This document shows, piece by piece, positions 33,646 to 42,412 of a DNA stretch of 46,594 bases. Source of the stretch: an uncultured Roseiflexus sp. (GTDB lineage: Bacteria > Chloroflexota > Chloroflexia > Chloroflexales > Roseiflexaceae); the NCBI GenBank assembly GCA_937935075.1, contig CALGYB010000110.1:1-46594 (forward strand), read 5' to 3'. The translations under genes were made by a program, and so were the position numbers. The notes under the pieces were generated by a model. It made no database searches. It saw only the letters and a list, made by a program, of their open reading frames with translations, and had not been told where the DNA came from. Positions within the stretch are counted from its first letter, which is position 1; the number at the start of each line of letters is the position of its first letter.

Positions 33646-34341
33646 ATGAACATTTCTCGCTTACTCACCATCGGCGCGATCGCTCTGGGACTCGTTCTTG
33701 GCATCGCTATCGGTCCACTCGTTTCCGCAACGGTTGCCAGCGCACAGTCGTTACCAACGGCGCAGGCTGTCTTTCCCGGCGTCTCACTGTGGAATGACTT
33801 TCTCGATCAGCTTGCCGCAGCGCTGAACATTCAGCGCACCACGCTCGACAGCGCGATCCAGACGGCGGGGAACAAAACAATCGACAATGCCGTGCAACAA
33901 GGGACGCTGACCCAGGCGCAGGGTGATGCGCTCAAGGCGCGCTTGCAGGCAGGCGACATCGGTGTGCTGTGGGGTCGTGGGCGCGGCAGAGGACCAGGCA
34001 TGCAGGCGCTGGCGAATGTACACCGGGCAATGCTCGATGCTGCTGCGCAAAAACTGGGATTGACCGCCACCGACCTGATCGCCCGACTGCGGAGCGGGCG
34101 GACGCTGGCGCAGATCGCGCAGTCAAAAGGGATTGCTGAACAGGACGTGATTAATGCCGCGCTGTCCGCCGCCAAGACGCAACTCGATCAGGAGGTTGCG
34201 AATGGGACCCTGACGCAGGTGCAGGCGAACGCCATCTATACGAGTCTCCAGCAGAAGGGCGCGATGCTCTTCACTCTGCGCGGGCGCGGCTGGAGGGGTA
34301 TGCCGATGATGCCTATGCCATCGCCTTCGAGCACAACGTAG
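33646..34341 (+). CDS. Secreted helical-repeat protein, function unknown
   Basis: A 231-residue protein with a signal peptide: basic start, a hydrophobic core LLTIGAIALGLVLGIAIG and an SASAQS-like cleavage site (VASAQS, near residue 35). The mature part has two or three copies of a helical module: LDQLAAALNIQ..., NVHRAMLDAAAQKLGL... and LTQAQGDALKARLQ/LTQVQANAIYTSLQ. Between modules is a GRGRGRGPG stretch, and the C-terminus is Gly/Met/Pro-rich. Such repeats are common in secreted proteins of Chloroflexota and Firmicutes, without known function. GAGGAG lies about nine bases before the ATG at 33646. The upstream DNA is a dispersed repeat, so regulation may have been reshaped by it. Confidence 0.75.
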   Translation: MNISRLLTIGAIALGLVLGIAIGPLVSATVASAQSLPTAQAVFPGVSLWNDFLDQLAAALNIQRTTLDSAIQTAGNKTIDNAVQQGTLTQAQGDALKARLQAGDIGVLWGRGRGRGPGMQALANVHRAMLDAAAQKLGLTATDLIARLRSGRTLAQIAQSKGIAEQDVINAALSAAKTQLDQEVANGTLTQVQANAIYTSLQQKGAMLFTLRGRGWRGMPMMPMPSPSSTT

Positions 34342-34420
34342 AGCGTATGGGGCGGGTCTGGTACGGGCGGGTCTCAGACCCGCCCCTCCCCTCCGGCGTT
34401 GCACGCTGCCGGAACACGTG

Positions 34421-34429
34421 TGTTACACT
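34421..34429 (+). promoter_or_regulatory. Extended −10 promoter of priA
   Basis: TGTTACACT (TGn plus TACACT at 34424-34429). The predicted +1 is the A of the ATG at 34436, so the message is likely leaderless. A TTGCAC 19 bases upstream is a poorly spaced −35. Confidence 0.5.
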
Positions 34430-34435
34430 GGTGGC

Positions 34436-37039
34436 ATGACTGCTGAACTGCTTGCCGATGTCGCCGTGGGCGCCGATGCGGTGTTCACCTATCGCGTGCC
34501 GCCACCATTGTACACCATCATCCAGGCTGGTCACCTCGTGTGGGCGCCACTGCGCCAGCGGTGCGTGCAGGGCATTGTGCTCGATCTGTATGCCTGGGGC
34601 AACAACCCGAACGACCTCCAGGAGACGTTCAGCCCGCCTGCGCTCTGGACCGATCCTTCCGACCTTCCCAATTGGCAGACGCCAACATTGCGTGATCTGA
34701 TCGATATTGCCGATCCGGAAGTATCGCTGACGCCAGCGCAGACCCGGCTGGCGCGCTGGATCTCCGGGTATTACCGGGTCTCGTTGTACGAAGCGTTGAC
34801 CCTTATGCTCCCACCCGGCGTCACCCGCGAATCTGAGACCTCCTGGCGCGCAACGGTGGAAGGGCATAGCGCCACGCTGGGCGCATTACCCCCTGGCGAG
34901 CGCGACGTGCTTTACCTGTTGCGTCGTAGCGGCGAAATGACCGAACGCGACCTCCGCAGGCATCTACGCGGCAGCGACGCCGAACTCCAGGCAATCTACG
35001 CTGCTCTGCGCGAACGCGGCTTTATCGAGCGCGGCATGATCCTCAGCCGGACGCGCGCGCGGCCTCGTACTGAACGCCTGGTGCGTCTCGCCGTTTCGCC
35101 AGATGAAGCACGCGCCGCGCTGGAAACGCTTGCGCGCGCCCCTCGACAACGCGCTCTGGCGACATATCTGATCGACCACCCCGAGCCAACGCCAGCATCT
35201 GAGGCGCTTGCCGCCGCTTCCGCCGATACTGGCGCGCTGCGCGCCCTCGAACGCCGGGGGCTGATCGAAATGACGGCGCGTGAGGTATGGCGCGACCCGC
35301 TTGCCGGCATCAGCATTCCGCGCGATACGCCGCCAACGCTGAGTCCGGCGCAGCAGCGGGCATGGGACGAGATTGCCGGCGCTATTGATCGCCTGGCAGC
35401 ACAGTTGCCAGACCGCTACACTGATGCCGCGCCGACGCACTTTTTGTTGCACGGGGTGACCGGCAGCGGCAAGACTGAACTCTACCTGCGCGCTATTGCG
35501 CGCACATTGCGGCTGGGGCGGCAGGCGCTCGTGCTGACCCCCGAAATTGCGCTGACGACGCAACTGGTCCGCCGGTTTGCTGCGCGCTTCCCTGGACGCC
35601 TGGCGGTGTTGCACAGCGAACTTTCGATCGGTGAACGGTACGACCAGTGGCGGCGGCTGCGCCGGGGAGACGCCGACATCGCAATTGGATCGCGCTCCGC
35701 AGTCTTTGCGCCGCTCCCTGACCTGGGGCTGATTATCGTTGATGAGGAACATGAGCCGTCATACAAACACGATACCACGCCGCGCTATCACGCTCGCGAT
35801 GTGGCGCAGCGCCTGGCGGTCATGACCGGCAGCGTCCTGATCCTCGGCAGTGCTACGCCATCGGTCGAGAGTTATGCCGCTGCGCGCGCCGGACGGCTGC
35901 GGTTACTGGAGTTGCCGGAGCGTGTTGCGATGGCCGCCGGTCCTGATGGATTGCCGCACACTCGCACGCTGCCCCTCCCACGAGTGACCATTGTGGATAT
36001 GCGGCGCGAACTTGCAGAGAACAACCGTTCGATCTTCAGCCGCGCGCTGCAAGAAAGTCTGGCGGAAACGCTCGAACGCAATGAGCAAGCGCTCCTGTTT
36101 CTCAACCGGCGCGGTGCAGCATCGTTCGTCATGTGTCGCGATTGCGGTCATGTCGTCGCATGCCCGAACTGCTCCTCGCCGCTGACGCTGCACCGGGAGC
36201 CCGCCGGGCAATCGGACAAGGGCCGCTCTTCTGCAACCGCCAGCCTGCTCGTCTGCCACACCTGCAACCATCGTGAATTGCCGCCTGCCATCTGTCCGCA
36301 GTGCTGGAGTTCCCGCATCAAATCGTTCGGCATCGGCACGCAGCGGGTGGCCGACGAGATTGCCACACTCTTTCCTGGCGCGCGCACATTGCGCTGGGAT
36401 CGCGACAGCGTCGGGCGGAAGGGCGATCATGACCGCCTGCTTGATCAATTTCTGCGTCACGAAGCGGATGTGCTGGTCGGCACCCAGATGATCGCCAAAG
36501 GTCTGGACCTGCCAATGGTGGGTATGGTTGGCGTGATCGCCGCTGACACCGGGCTGTACCTGCCCGATTTTCGCGCCGGCGAACGCACCTTTCAACTGCT
36601 GACGCAGGTCGCCGGGCGGGCAGGACGGCGCACTGAAGGAGCACGAGTCATTATTCAGACCTATGCGCCCGACCACTATGCCATTCGTGCGGCGCAGGAG
36701 CACGATTACCATGCCTTCTATGAGGAGGAAATCGCCTTTCGGCGTCAGACTGGCTACCCGCCTTTCACTCGTCTGGTGCGCTTCGTATACGGCGCCGGCA
36801 GCGACGCGCGCGCACGGCGCGCCGCCGAGTCGCTGGCGAACGACATGCGGTCGCTGGCAACAAAACGCCTCACCGGCGACTGGAGCCTCATTGGACCGGC
36901 GCCAGCCTTCTTCCGCGTTCAGCGCAATCGTTACCGCTGGCACCTCATTCTGCGCGCCGATGACCCGACGCCGCTCCTCAATGCGCTGCGTCTACCACCA
37001 GGATGGGTGATTGACATCGATCCGGTGCATGTGTTGTGA
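34436..37039 (+). CDS. priA: Primosomal protein N' (replication restart helicase PriA)
   Basis: An 867-residue superfamily 2 helicase that reloads the replisome at stalled forks. The N-terminal 3'-DNA-binding domain (~1-105) and a winged-helix region come first. Helicase motifs follow: Walker A TGSGKT (near 343-348), DEEH (~436-439), GSATPS, then a zinc-binding insert with four CxxC pairs (~567-622: CRDC, CPNC, CHTC, CPQC), then the C-terminal lobe with GTQMIAKGLD and QVAGRAGR. It is longer than E. coli PriA (732), with an expanded middle part (~200-300) and a 15-residue insertion inside the zinc region. There is no Shine-Dalgarno site; the extended −10 just before ATG suggests leaderless translation. 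It is not in an obvious operon. Confidence 0.95.
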   Translation: MTAELLADVAVGADAVFTYRVPPPLYTIIQAGHLVWAPLRQRCVQGIVLDLYAWGNNPNDLQETFSPPALWTDPSDLPNWQTPTLRDLIDIADPEVSLTPAQTRLARWISGYYRVSLYEALTLMLPPGVTRESETSWRATVEGHSATLGALPPGERDVLYLLRRSGEMTERDLRRHLRGSDAELQAIYAALRERGFIERGMILSRTRARPRTERLVRLAVSPDEARAALETLARAPRQRALATYLIDHPEPTPASEALAAASADTGALRALERRGLIEMTAREVWRDPLAGISIPRDTPPTLSPAQQRAWDEIAGAIDRLAAQLPDRYTDAAPTHFLLHGVTGSGKTELYLRAIARTLRLGRQALVLTPEIALTTQLVRRFAARFPGRLAVLHSELSIGERYDQWRRLRRGDADIAIGSRSAVFAPLPDLGLIIVDEEHEPSYKHDTTPRYHARDVAQRLAVMTGSVLILGSATPSVESYAAARAGRLRLLELPERVAMAAGPDGLPHTRTLPLPRVTIVDMRRELAENNRSIFSRALQESLAETLERNEQALLFLNRRGAASFVMCRDCGHVVACPNCSSPLTLHREPAGQSDKGRSSATASLLVCHTCNHRELPPAICPQCWSSRIKSFGIGTQRVADEIATLFPGARTLRWDRDSVGRKGDHDRLLDQFLRHEADVLVGTQMIAKGLDLPMVGMVGVIAADTGLYLPDFRAGERTFQLLTQVAGRAGRRTEGARVIIQTYAPDHYAIRAAQEHDYHAFYEEEIAFRRQTGYPPFTRLVRFVYGAGSDARARRAAESLANDMRSLATKRLTGDWSLIGPAPAFFRVQRNRYRWHLILRADDPTPLLNALRLPPGWVIDIDPVHVL

Positions 37040-37466
37040 GAGGTGCGAGGGGAGTGAGGGGGAAGGCCGGAACGTTACACGTTGAACGTTGAACGTGAGA
37101 CGGTTACATGTAAGGGGGTGGCGGCGCCACGCCGGGCGTTGCACGTTGCATGTTGAACGTTGAACGTGCAGTAGGGGCAAGGCGGCGCCTCGTCTGTGGG
37201 GTGCAGGCATGATGTGTCAGGAAACGACGCTATGACTGCCAGCGATTGACATCGCCCCTGACGGACCTGCGGTCAACCGTCCGCCTCAACGGACGGGAAC
37301 GGCGGCGTCCACACGGGTGGACGACCGGCGGAACTCCACCCCCCCGCACGCGGGGGGGGTGGGACGCGCTTTCTTGCCTCCTGACAGTGTATGCCTGGAC
37401 CGGACCCTCGCCTGTGGATGCTCTGCGTCCTCTGTGCCTCTGTGGTTCAAAAGAACAGACCATCCC
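37040..37466. repeat. Intergenic region with AACGTTG heptamers and a G-rich hairpin
   Basis: The 427 bases downstream of priA hold repeats of ACGTTGA (GTTGAACGTTGAACGTG at ~37079-37100 and again ~37149-37168), with GGTTACATGTAA between. At 37335-37364 TCCACCCCCCCGC and GCGGGGGGGGTGG form a strong hairpin that could end either converging transcript. CTCTGTGCCTCTGTGGTTC follows. No gene is seen. Confidence 0.65.
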
Positions 37467-37979
37467 CTACCAGCACATCCAGAACGCATTGCCGCGACCA
37501 ACCGGCGGTTCGGCGGGGAGTTCCGTCCGATGAAAGCCCTGCAATTCGAGGAAGGCAATGCCCTCTTCATTATGCGTTGCAATTGCGCACAATGTACTGA
37601 CTCGTTCCGGGATGAGCCACGACTCGATGAGCGCCATACACTCCTGCCCATATCCCTGGCGCTGAAACCCACCCCAGATCAACACCCAGATCGCCGCCGA
37701 TTCCGGTCGCGGCGCGCCGATCTGAACATCCATTGCACCGATCAGCAAGCCGGTCACCGGATGATACACGCCGAACAGCGTCCGCCCCGGCGTTTCCTGC
37801 GCCCGCTGCCATTGGGCGCGCACATCATCGAGCGTCAAGCGATCCGCGCGGTCTCCCAAACCATCGAAATAGAGCGGCGTTCCCTGATACACCTTGAGCA
37901 AACGCGGCAGATCGTCCTCGGGAAGTGGCCGCAATTCGATATAGTCACCGGTCAATATCGGAGCGAGATCACTGGTCAT
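37467..37979 (-). CDS. GNAT family N-acetyltransferase (RimJ/RimL-like)
   Basis: A 170-residue single-domain acetyltransferase. It has the typical order of the GNAT fold: an N-terminal ligand strand (YIELRPLPEDDLPRLL), a central beta-strand pair (PVTGLLIGAMDVQI) and the acetyl-CoA motif region (WVLIWGGFQRQGYGQECMALI, with Q-R-Q-G-Y-G in place of Q/RxxGxG/A). It resembles RimJ/RimL-type enzymes, which modify protein N-termini or small molecules. It follows the larger GNAT gene after six bases, in a minus-strand operon headed by a hydroxyacid dehydrogenase. Substrate unknown. Confidence 0.83.
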   Translation of the reverse strand: MTSDLAPILTGDYIELRPLPEDDLPRLLKVYQGTPLYFDGLGDRADRLTLDDVRAQWQRAQETPGRTLFGVYHPVTGLLIGAMDVQIGAPRPESAAIWVLIWGGFQRQGYGQECMALIESWLIPERVSTLCAIATHNEEGIAFLELQGFHRTELPAEPPVGRGNAFWMCW

Positions 37980-37985
37980 ACGTAG

Positions 37986-38897
37986 TCACACGGCTTTCTG
38001 AATGACATGAAAACGGCGGGTATAGGTCACTGTCCGCAAACGAGTGCGGAATCCAAGCGACTCGTACAGGATACGGGCACTCTCGTCGTCCTCGTATCGA
38101 TCGATCAACGCAATCGTGGCGCCGTGCGCCTGCAAGCGCCACAGCCCTTCGAGCAATACCGCGCGCCCAAGACCCTGCCCGGCGAAATCGGGATGCACAC
38201 CAAGCGGTTCGATATACCCCTCACCTTTTGGTCCAAGCCAGCAGATGCAGAACGCAGCCAGGCGGCCATCCGGCGCCACGACGACAACATCGAGTTCGGG
38301 AATGTACTGTGGCATACACAGGGTGCGTTTGCGCCACTCAATCGTCATGTCGGCGACGCCGAACGCGGCGCGATGCAGCGCGACATACTGGTGCAACTCG
38401 TGCACGCCATCGATTGGGCGCAATGTGAATCCATCCGGCAGGAGCGGCGTTGGCAGCAGCCGGTCGAGTGAGCACGCCATGCGGATCATCGATGGATAAT
38501 CCGGCGCAAACCCATGCGCCGCCATGAGCGCGAGTCGATCCATATCGTGCTCGAACACATCCACATACAGCGTCAGCATCCGATTGGTCTGATCCACAAT
38601 TTCCTGCGCCCGTTCCGTCGCCCATACCAGCATCAACTCTTCGACGCCCGCGTCGCACGCCGCCGGATGAGCGCACGTGTCGAGCGAATGCCACGGCAAC
38701 TGGATTACGGCGAATCCCAGCAGATGTCCTGCTTCATCCTCCCACAGACTGGCATTGCGCGGATTGTCGAGCGCCCACGATGCCAGGCGGTAGGGAAGGT
38801 CAACTGCGCGCAGACATCGATCGGGGAAGGTCTGTGCCAGTTCTATCATCCGCTCGATATCGGCAGCTCCGGTAAAGGGGCGTATCGTAATGATCAT
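37986..38897 (-). CDS. Tandem GNAT-domain acetyltransferase
   Basis: A 303-residue protein with two GNAT-like halves. The C-terminal half is the clear active one: VVVVAPDGRLAAFCICW, EPLGVHPDFAGQGLGRAVLLEGLWRL (acetyl-CoA loop, with GQGLGRA) and SLGFRTRLRTVTYTRRF. The N-terminal half is more diverged, with CLRAVDLPYRLASWALD and LLGFAVIQLPWH, and probably is a substrate-recognition or dimer domain. Its ATG overlaps the dehydrogenase stop by four bases (ATGA), and the next GNAT gene begins six bases after its stop. Two acetyltransferases with a hydroxyacid dehydrogenase could act on one small molecule, but this is only a positional idea. Confidence 0.83.
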   Translation of the reverse strand: MIITIRPFTGAADIERMIELAQTFPDRCLRAVDLPYRLASWALDNPRNASLWEDEAGHLLGFAVIQLPWHSLDTCAHPAACDAGVEELMLVWATERAQEIVDQTNRMLTLYVDVFEHDMDRLALMAAHGFAPDYPSMIRMACSLDRLLPTPLLPDGFTLRPIDGVHELHQYVALHRAAFGVADMTIEWRKRTLCMPQYIPELDVVVVAPDGRLAAFCICWLGPKGEGYIEPLGVHPDFAGQGLGRAVLLEGLWRLQAHGATIALIDRYEDDESARILYESLGFRTRLRTVTYTRRFHVIQKAV

Positions 38898-39802
38898 GGC
38901 TCGCCCAATGTGAACGCAGGGCGCGCCGTGCGACGCGCCAGATCCGCCAGATAGTCCACCACCGCCGCGAGATCGCGTTCACCATACCCGGCAGCCGTGG
39001 CGGCGGCGAAATGTGCCAGCGCAGCCGACGCAACCGGCGCCGGTACGCCGGCATCCTGCGCGGTTGCGATCATCGACCGCAGATCTTTGCGAACGCCGGT
39101 GACATCAAATGCCACTTCGCTCGTCTCGCCGAGCAGCGTCGGCTTTTTGCTGCGCAATGCCGGCAGCGCCACCGGTGAGTCCAGGTAGACATCGAGCATT
39201 GCTTCGAGACTCAGCCCAAACTGCCGACCTATGGCGAGCGACTCGGCAAGCGCACCCCAGAAGCACGCCATGGTCATATTGAGCACCAGTTTCATGGTGG
39301 CGCCGGCGCCCTGCCCACCGAGGTGAATGATGCGCCGGCTCAATATCTGAAGCGCCGGTCGGGCGCGTTCCAGATCAGAGGCTCGCCCGCCGACCAGCGC
39401 CAGCAGTTGCCCCTCGCGCGCCGGAGCGACGGTGCCCGATACCGGCGCGTCGAGCAGGTGCGCGCCACGCCGCTCGACGGACTCTGCCAGTGCCAGGATC
39501 GTGGCGGTGCGGATAGTGCTCATTTCAATGAACAGGCGACCGGGGACATCTGTTGAAAGCAGACCATGCTGACCGCAGTAGACAGTTTCGACCGCCTGCT
39601 CGTCGGTCAGGATGGTGAGGATGATGTCGCTGCGCGCTGCAACTTCTGCGGGAGTGTCTGCCCAAATTGCGCCTGAAGCAACCAGTGCATCCGCGCGCGA
39701 ACGTGTCCTATTATGAAGTGTGAGCGGGAACCCTGCCGCCAGCAATCGCCCCGCCATCGCCTGACCCATACGCCCAAGCCCAATGAACCCAAGACGTTCC
39801 AT
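38894..39802 (-). CDS. Beta-hydroxyacid dehydrogenase (3-hydroxyisobutyrate dehydrogenase/GLYR family)
   Basis: A 302-residue NAD(P)-dependent dehydrogenase. The N-terminal Rossmann loop is GFIGLGRMGQAMA (5-17) with NRT after beta-2, which suggests NADP. The substrate motif is DAPVSGT (118-124), and the catalytic lysine is Lys171 in GAGATMKLVLN, with Asn175. The C-terminal all-helical domain is complete. The family oxidises or reduces 3-hydroxyisobutyrate, tartronate semialdehyde, glyoxylate or succinic semialdehyde; the Asn-Arg-Thr after beta-2 favours the glyoxylate/succinic semialdehyde reductase subgroup. It heads an operon with two GNAT genes. A TATGAT (39849-39844) lies about 42 bases upstream, and GAGG about seven bases before the ATG. 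Confidence 0.9.
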   Translation of the reverse strand: MERLGFIGLGRMGQAMAGRLLAAGFPLTLHNRTRSRADALVASGAIWADTPAEVAARSDIILTILTDEQAVETVYCGQHGLLSTDVPGRLFIEMSTIRTATILALAESVERRGAHLLDAPVSGTVAPAREGQLLALVGGRASDLERARPALQILSRRIIHLGGQGAGATMKLVLNMTMACFWGALAESLAIGRQFGLSLEAMLDVYLDSPVALPALRSKKPTLLGETSEVAFDVTGVRKDLRSMIATAQDAGVPAPVASAALAHFAAATAAGYGERDLAAVVDYLADLARRTARPAFTLGEP

Positions 39803-40073
39803 GCACGATCCTCGTGATGATAGCGATAGAGTAATCCAGGCATATCATACCATGTATGCCATATACGCGGTAGGGGCGCTGGCGCCGGACCATCTCCGGC
39901 GAGATCGCCATTGGCGCGAAATAGTATCCGCCGCGGGCAGGCACGGGGACCTGCGCGGGCAGGCACGGGGGCCTGCCCCTACGATGACGGTGGCGTTCGG
40001 TGTCGGGGCGCCCGCCTGTGGGCGCCCTGCGCGGGCAGGCACGGGGACCTGCCCCTACGTCTGTGGGTGGGTC
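39803..40073. other. Intergenic region with REP-like GC-rich palindromes
   Basis: GGGCAGGCACGGGG-type units repeat at about 39934, 39957 and 40034, with GCCTGCCCCTACG ends; the middle part is the left arm of the 77-bp inverted repeat described separately. No gene is present. The −10 of the dehydrogenase operon lies at its left edge. Confidence 0.6.
39951..40027 (+). repeat. 77-bp inverted repeat, left arm (identical to 41120-41196)
   Basis: The 77 bases from CTGCGCGGGC to TGGGCGCCC equal the reverse complement of 41120-41196 with no mismatch. Inside are the palindromic GGCAGGCACGGGGGCCTGCC and GGGGCGCCCGCCTGTGGGCG. The arm lies 46 bases after the stop codon of the orphan ABC ATPase. Confidence 0.95.
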
Positions 40074-41006
40074 TCACTGCCCGCTGTCGTCGGCGCCGAT
40101 AATCTCGAGGAAGAGTTGTTCGAGTGAGACACGCTGTGGTGTGAGGGCGTAGAGGCGCGCGCCGCTTGCAATGACATGCTCAGCGATCTGTGGCAGTGCG
40201 TCTTCGCCGGCGACTTCCAGTTCGATCATTCCTGGTGACGTTTCCTGCGGCGCGCTGCCATTGGCGCAAAACGCTGCCAGGGATGTCAGTAGCCCGTTCG
40301 ATGCGTCTGCCACCCGCAGTGTCACGCGCACCCTGCCGGCTGCGGCGTCGTGCAGGTTCAGGGTGCGCAACACGCGCCCTTCACGGATAAACGCCGCCCG
40401 ATCACACGTCATTTCAACTTCGCTGAGGAGATGAGAGTTGAGGAACACCGTCGTGCCGTGCGCGCGCAGATCGCGAATGATGTTGCGCACCAGCATGCGC
40501 CCGAATGGGTCGAGCGCCGAGGTCGGCTCATCGAGAAACACCAGTTCCGGCTCGTGAATGAGCGCCTGCGCCAGCCCGATGCGCTGGAGCATGCCTTTGG
40601 AGAAATCGGCGAGCGGACGCCGCGCATGCTCTGATAACCCGACAAGCGTCAGCACCTCGGGGATGCGCCGCTGCCGCACCGGCGCGGGAAGACCGCTCAG
40701 ACGAGCGTGCAGGTCGAGGAACTCGGCGGCTTGCAGCCATTCGTGGAAGCGGAAATGCTCCGGCAGAAAGCCAATCCGCGCCATAGTGCGCGGATCGGCG
40801 GGGGTGGCGCCCAGCACGCGCGCGCTGCCTCCGGTCGGCGTCACCAGTCCCAGAAGCATCTTGACCGCTGTGCTCTTCCCGGCGCCGTTCGGTCCCAGGA
40901 AGGCAAAGACCTCGCCGCGCGGCACCTGGAGCGTCAGGTCGGCGACGGCGACTTTCGCGCCGTAGACTTTGCGCAGACCGGTTGTTTCAATCACGTAGTC
41001 GGACAT
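40074..41006 (-). CDS. ABC-2 type transporter ATPase, orphan
   Basis: A 310-residue ATPase of the CcmA/DrrA-like subgroup that energises ABC-2 exporters. It has Walker A GPNGAGKST (38-46), the Q-loop region GFLPEHFRFHEWL, a signature FSKGMLQR (135-142) in place of LSGGQ, Walker B LVFLDEP (155-161), the switch histidine in NSHLLSE and an extra C-terminal domain (~225-310), usual for this subgroup. No membrane permease gene lies on either side; both flanks are 77-bp inverted repeats. The ATG at 41006 has only a weak Shine-Dalgarno sequence. The permease may be elsewhere, or may have been lost by rearrangement at the repeats. Cargo unknown. Confidence 0.9.
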   Translation of the reverse strand: MSDYVIETTGLRKVYGAKVAVADLTLQVPRGEVFAFLGPNGAGKSTAVKMLLGLVTPTGGSARVLGATPADPRTMARIGFLPEHFRFHEWLQAAEFLDLHARLSGLPAPVRQRRIPEVLTLVGLSEHARRPLADFSKGMLQRIGLAQALIHEPELVFLDEPTSALDPFGRMLVRNIIRDLRAHGTTVFLNSHLLSEVEMTCDRAAFIREGRVLRTLNLHDAAAGRVRVTLRVADASNGLLTSLAAFCANGSAPQETSPGMIELEVAGEDALPQIAEHVIASGARLYALTPQRVSLEQLFLEIIGADDSGQ

Positions 41007-41016
41007 GGTTGTTTAT

Positions 41017-41033
41017 CCACGAAGGACACGAAG
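41017..41033. repeat. Fragment of the palindromic element
   Basis: CCACGAAGGACACGAAG, immediately upstream of the ABC ATPase start codon, matches the arm of the 117-bp element at 31781-31897. The rest of the element is absent. Confidence 0.6.
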
Positions 41034-41119
41034 TTGCACAAAGAGGGTGGCGCGTAGACGCTCGCCCCTTGCCGTCGGGCGCCCACGAGGGGCGCGCCTG
41101 CGATTGGTGAACGTGCGTT

Positions 41120-41196
41120 GGGCGCCCACAGGCGGGCGCCCCGACACCGAACGCCACCGTCATCGTAGGGGCAGGCCCCCGTGCCTGCCCGCGCAG
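41120..41196 (-). repeat. 77-bp inverted repeat, right arm (identical to 39951-40027)
   Basis: A perfect inverted copy of the left arm. Farther out on both sides the sequences diverge, though GC-rich GGGCGCCC units continue up to about 41230. The two arms are 1,092 bases apart and enclose one gene. Confidence 0.95.
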
Positions 41197-41266
41197 GGGC
41201 GCCCACGAGGGGCGCCCCTGCGATTGTGCGTTCAGCAACTGCGGGCACGGCAGCGCCGCGCCCCTG

Positions 41267-42412
41267 CTATCGCACCGACTCTGCCATCGCCAGGAATGTA
41301 TCGGCGTTCAATCCGCTCCCGGACAGCACATAGAACCGCTCGCCGCGCTGCCAGTAGAGGCTCTGGTACTGCTCTCCCTGATGATCGACGCTCACCAGCA
41401 GCCCCGGCGAACCGCCGACTGACACCTGCCGCAGGGCGTTGATGTCTGCCGGGAAGGGAAAGACCAGCGTGGTGCGCCAGTCGATCTGCGCTGCAAGCGT
41501 CGCCGCCTGGCGCGGCTCCATGCCCAGCACGCGCAGTGCGGCGTATCCCAGTTGCTGCATCTCCACACCGTCGGGCAGCGTCACCTGCGGGCTGACGCCC
41601 TGCACCAGCATCACCTCGTAGCCGTCGCCAGCGTAGCGGGCGCTGACAGCGGGAGACATCTCGGCGACAATCGGTGCGGCGCCGAGCGCATCCGGCAGGG
41701 TGACATCGGTGACGCCGGCGAGACGGAGCAGTTCGCGCGCCGATTCGACGTTTACCTGAAACTCGAAGGTTGCACGGTCAGTCACGGCAAACTCAGCGCT
41801 GGACGATGGACCAGGCAACACCGGCTGCGCTGGCGTGAACCCGACGAGCGTCGACGCCTCGCTCAGGGATGCAACCGGTTGAGCCTCGGACGAACCGCCG
41901 GTCTGCTTCGGCGGCGCGAGGAACAAGGTTTCTCCATCGAAGTTGAGTTGCCGCAACTGCTCCATCCGTTCGTTGGTGACCGGCACAAAGACTACGTTCT
42001 GAACGCGGAATACGTTCAGCAGTTGATCGGCGACGGCGCGCACCGGCGGGAATGCCAGCAGCGCGATAATGACTGCCAGCGCAGCCGCCCATCCCATCCA
42101 GGGACGCCATATTCGTGTCGAGGTCATGGAAATACTCCTTTGCGATGATGGTAAGTGAAATGAGCGACTGCGGTCCGGCACCGGTCGCTCGCGGTCGATA
42201 CGTTGGCGTAATGCAGCCAGCGCCATCGGAACATCCGGCGGTACTACGCGCAACTGCGAAGCCGTTTGGTCCGCCAGCGCCTTTAGTGCGGCGCGGCGCG
42301 CACGGCACTCCGGGCAGGCAGCCAGGTGCTCCTGCTGCGCATGCAGCGCCTCCGCCGTGAGTTCACCGTCCAGTCCGGCGCGCAACGCGCCATCGTCATA
42401 GCATCTGGTCAT
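41267..42412 (-). CDS. Anti-sigma factor with zinc-finger (zf-HC2) N-terminus and outer domain
   Basis: A 381-residue membrane protein, the partner of the sigma factor whose gene overlaps its start (ATGA). The N-terminus has the anti-sigma zinc finger: HLAACPEC, a HxxxCxxC arrangement near residues 29-36. A membrane helix (~107-125, WMGWAAALAVIIALLAF) follows. About 250 residues lie outside, with a beta-rich region (ELLRLAGVTDVTLPDALG..., near 235) resembling the DUF4367-type domains of anti-sigma proteins. It holds the ECF factor inactive until an outside cue alters it. No extra start is needed: the ATG at 42412 overlaps the sigma stop codon, giving coupled translation. Signal unknown. Confidence 0.85.
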   Translation of the reverse strand: MTRCYDDGALRAGLDGELTAEALHAQQEHLAACPECRARRAALKALADQTASQLRVVPPDVPMALAALRQRIDRERPVPDRSRSFHLPSSQRSISMTSTRIWRPWMGWAAALAVIIALLAFPPVRAVADQLLNVFRVQNVVFVPVTNERMEQLRQLNFDGETLFLAPPKQTGGSSEAQPVASLSEASTLVGFTPAQPVLPGPSSSAEFAVTDRATFEFQVNVESARELLRLAGVTDVTLPDALGAAPIVAEMSPAVSARYAGDGYEVMLVQGVSPQVTLPDGVEMQQLGYAALRVLGMEPRQAATLAAQIDWRTTLVFPFPADINALRQVSVGGSPGLLVSVDHQGEQYQSLYWQRGERFYVLSGSGLNADTFLAMAESVR

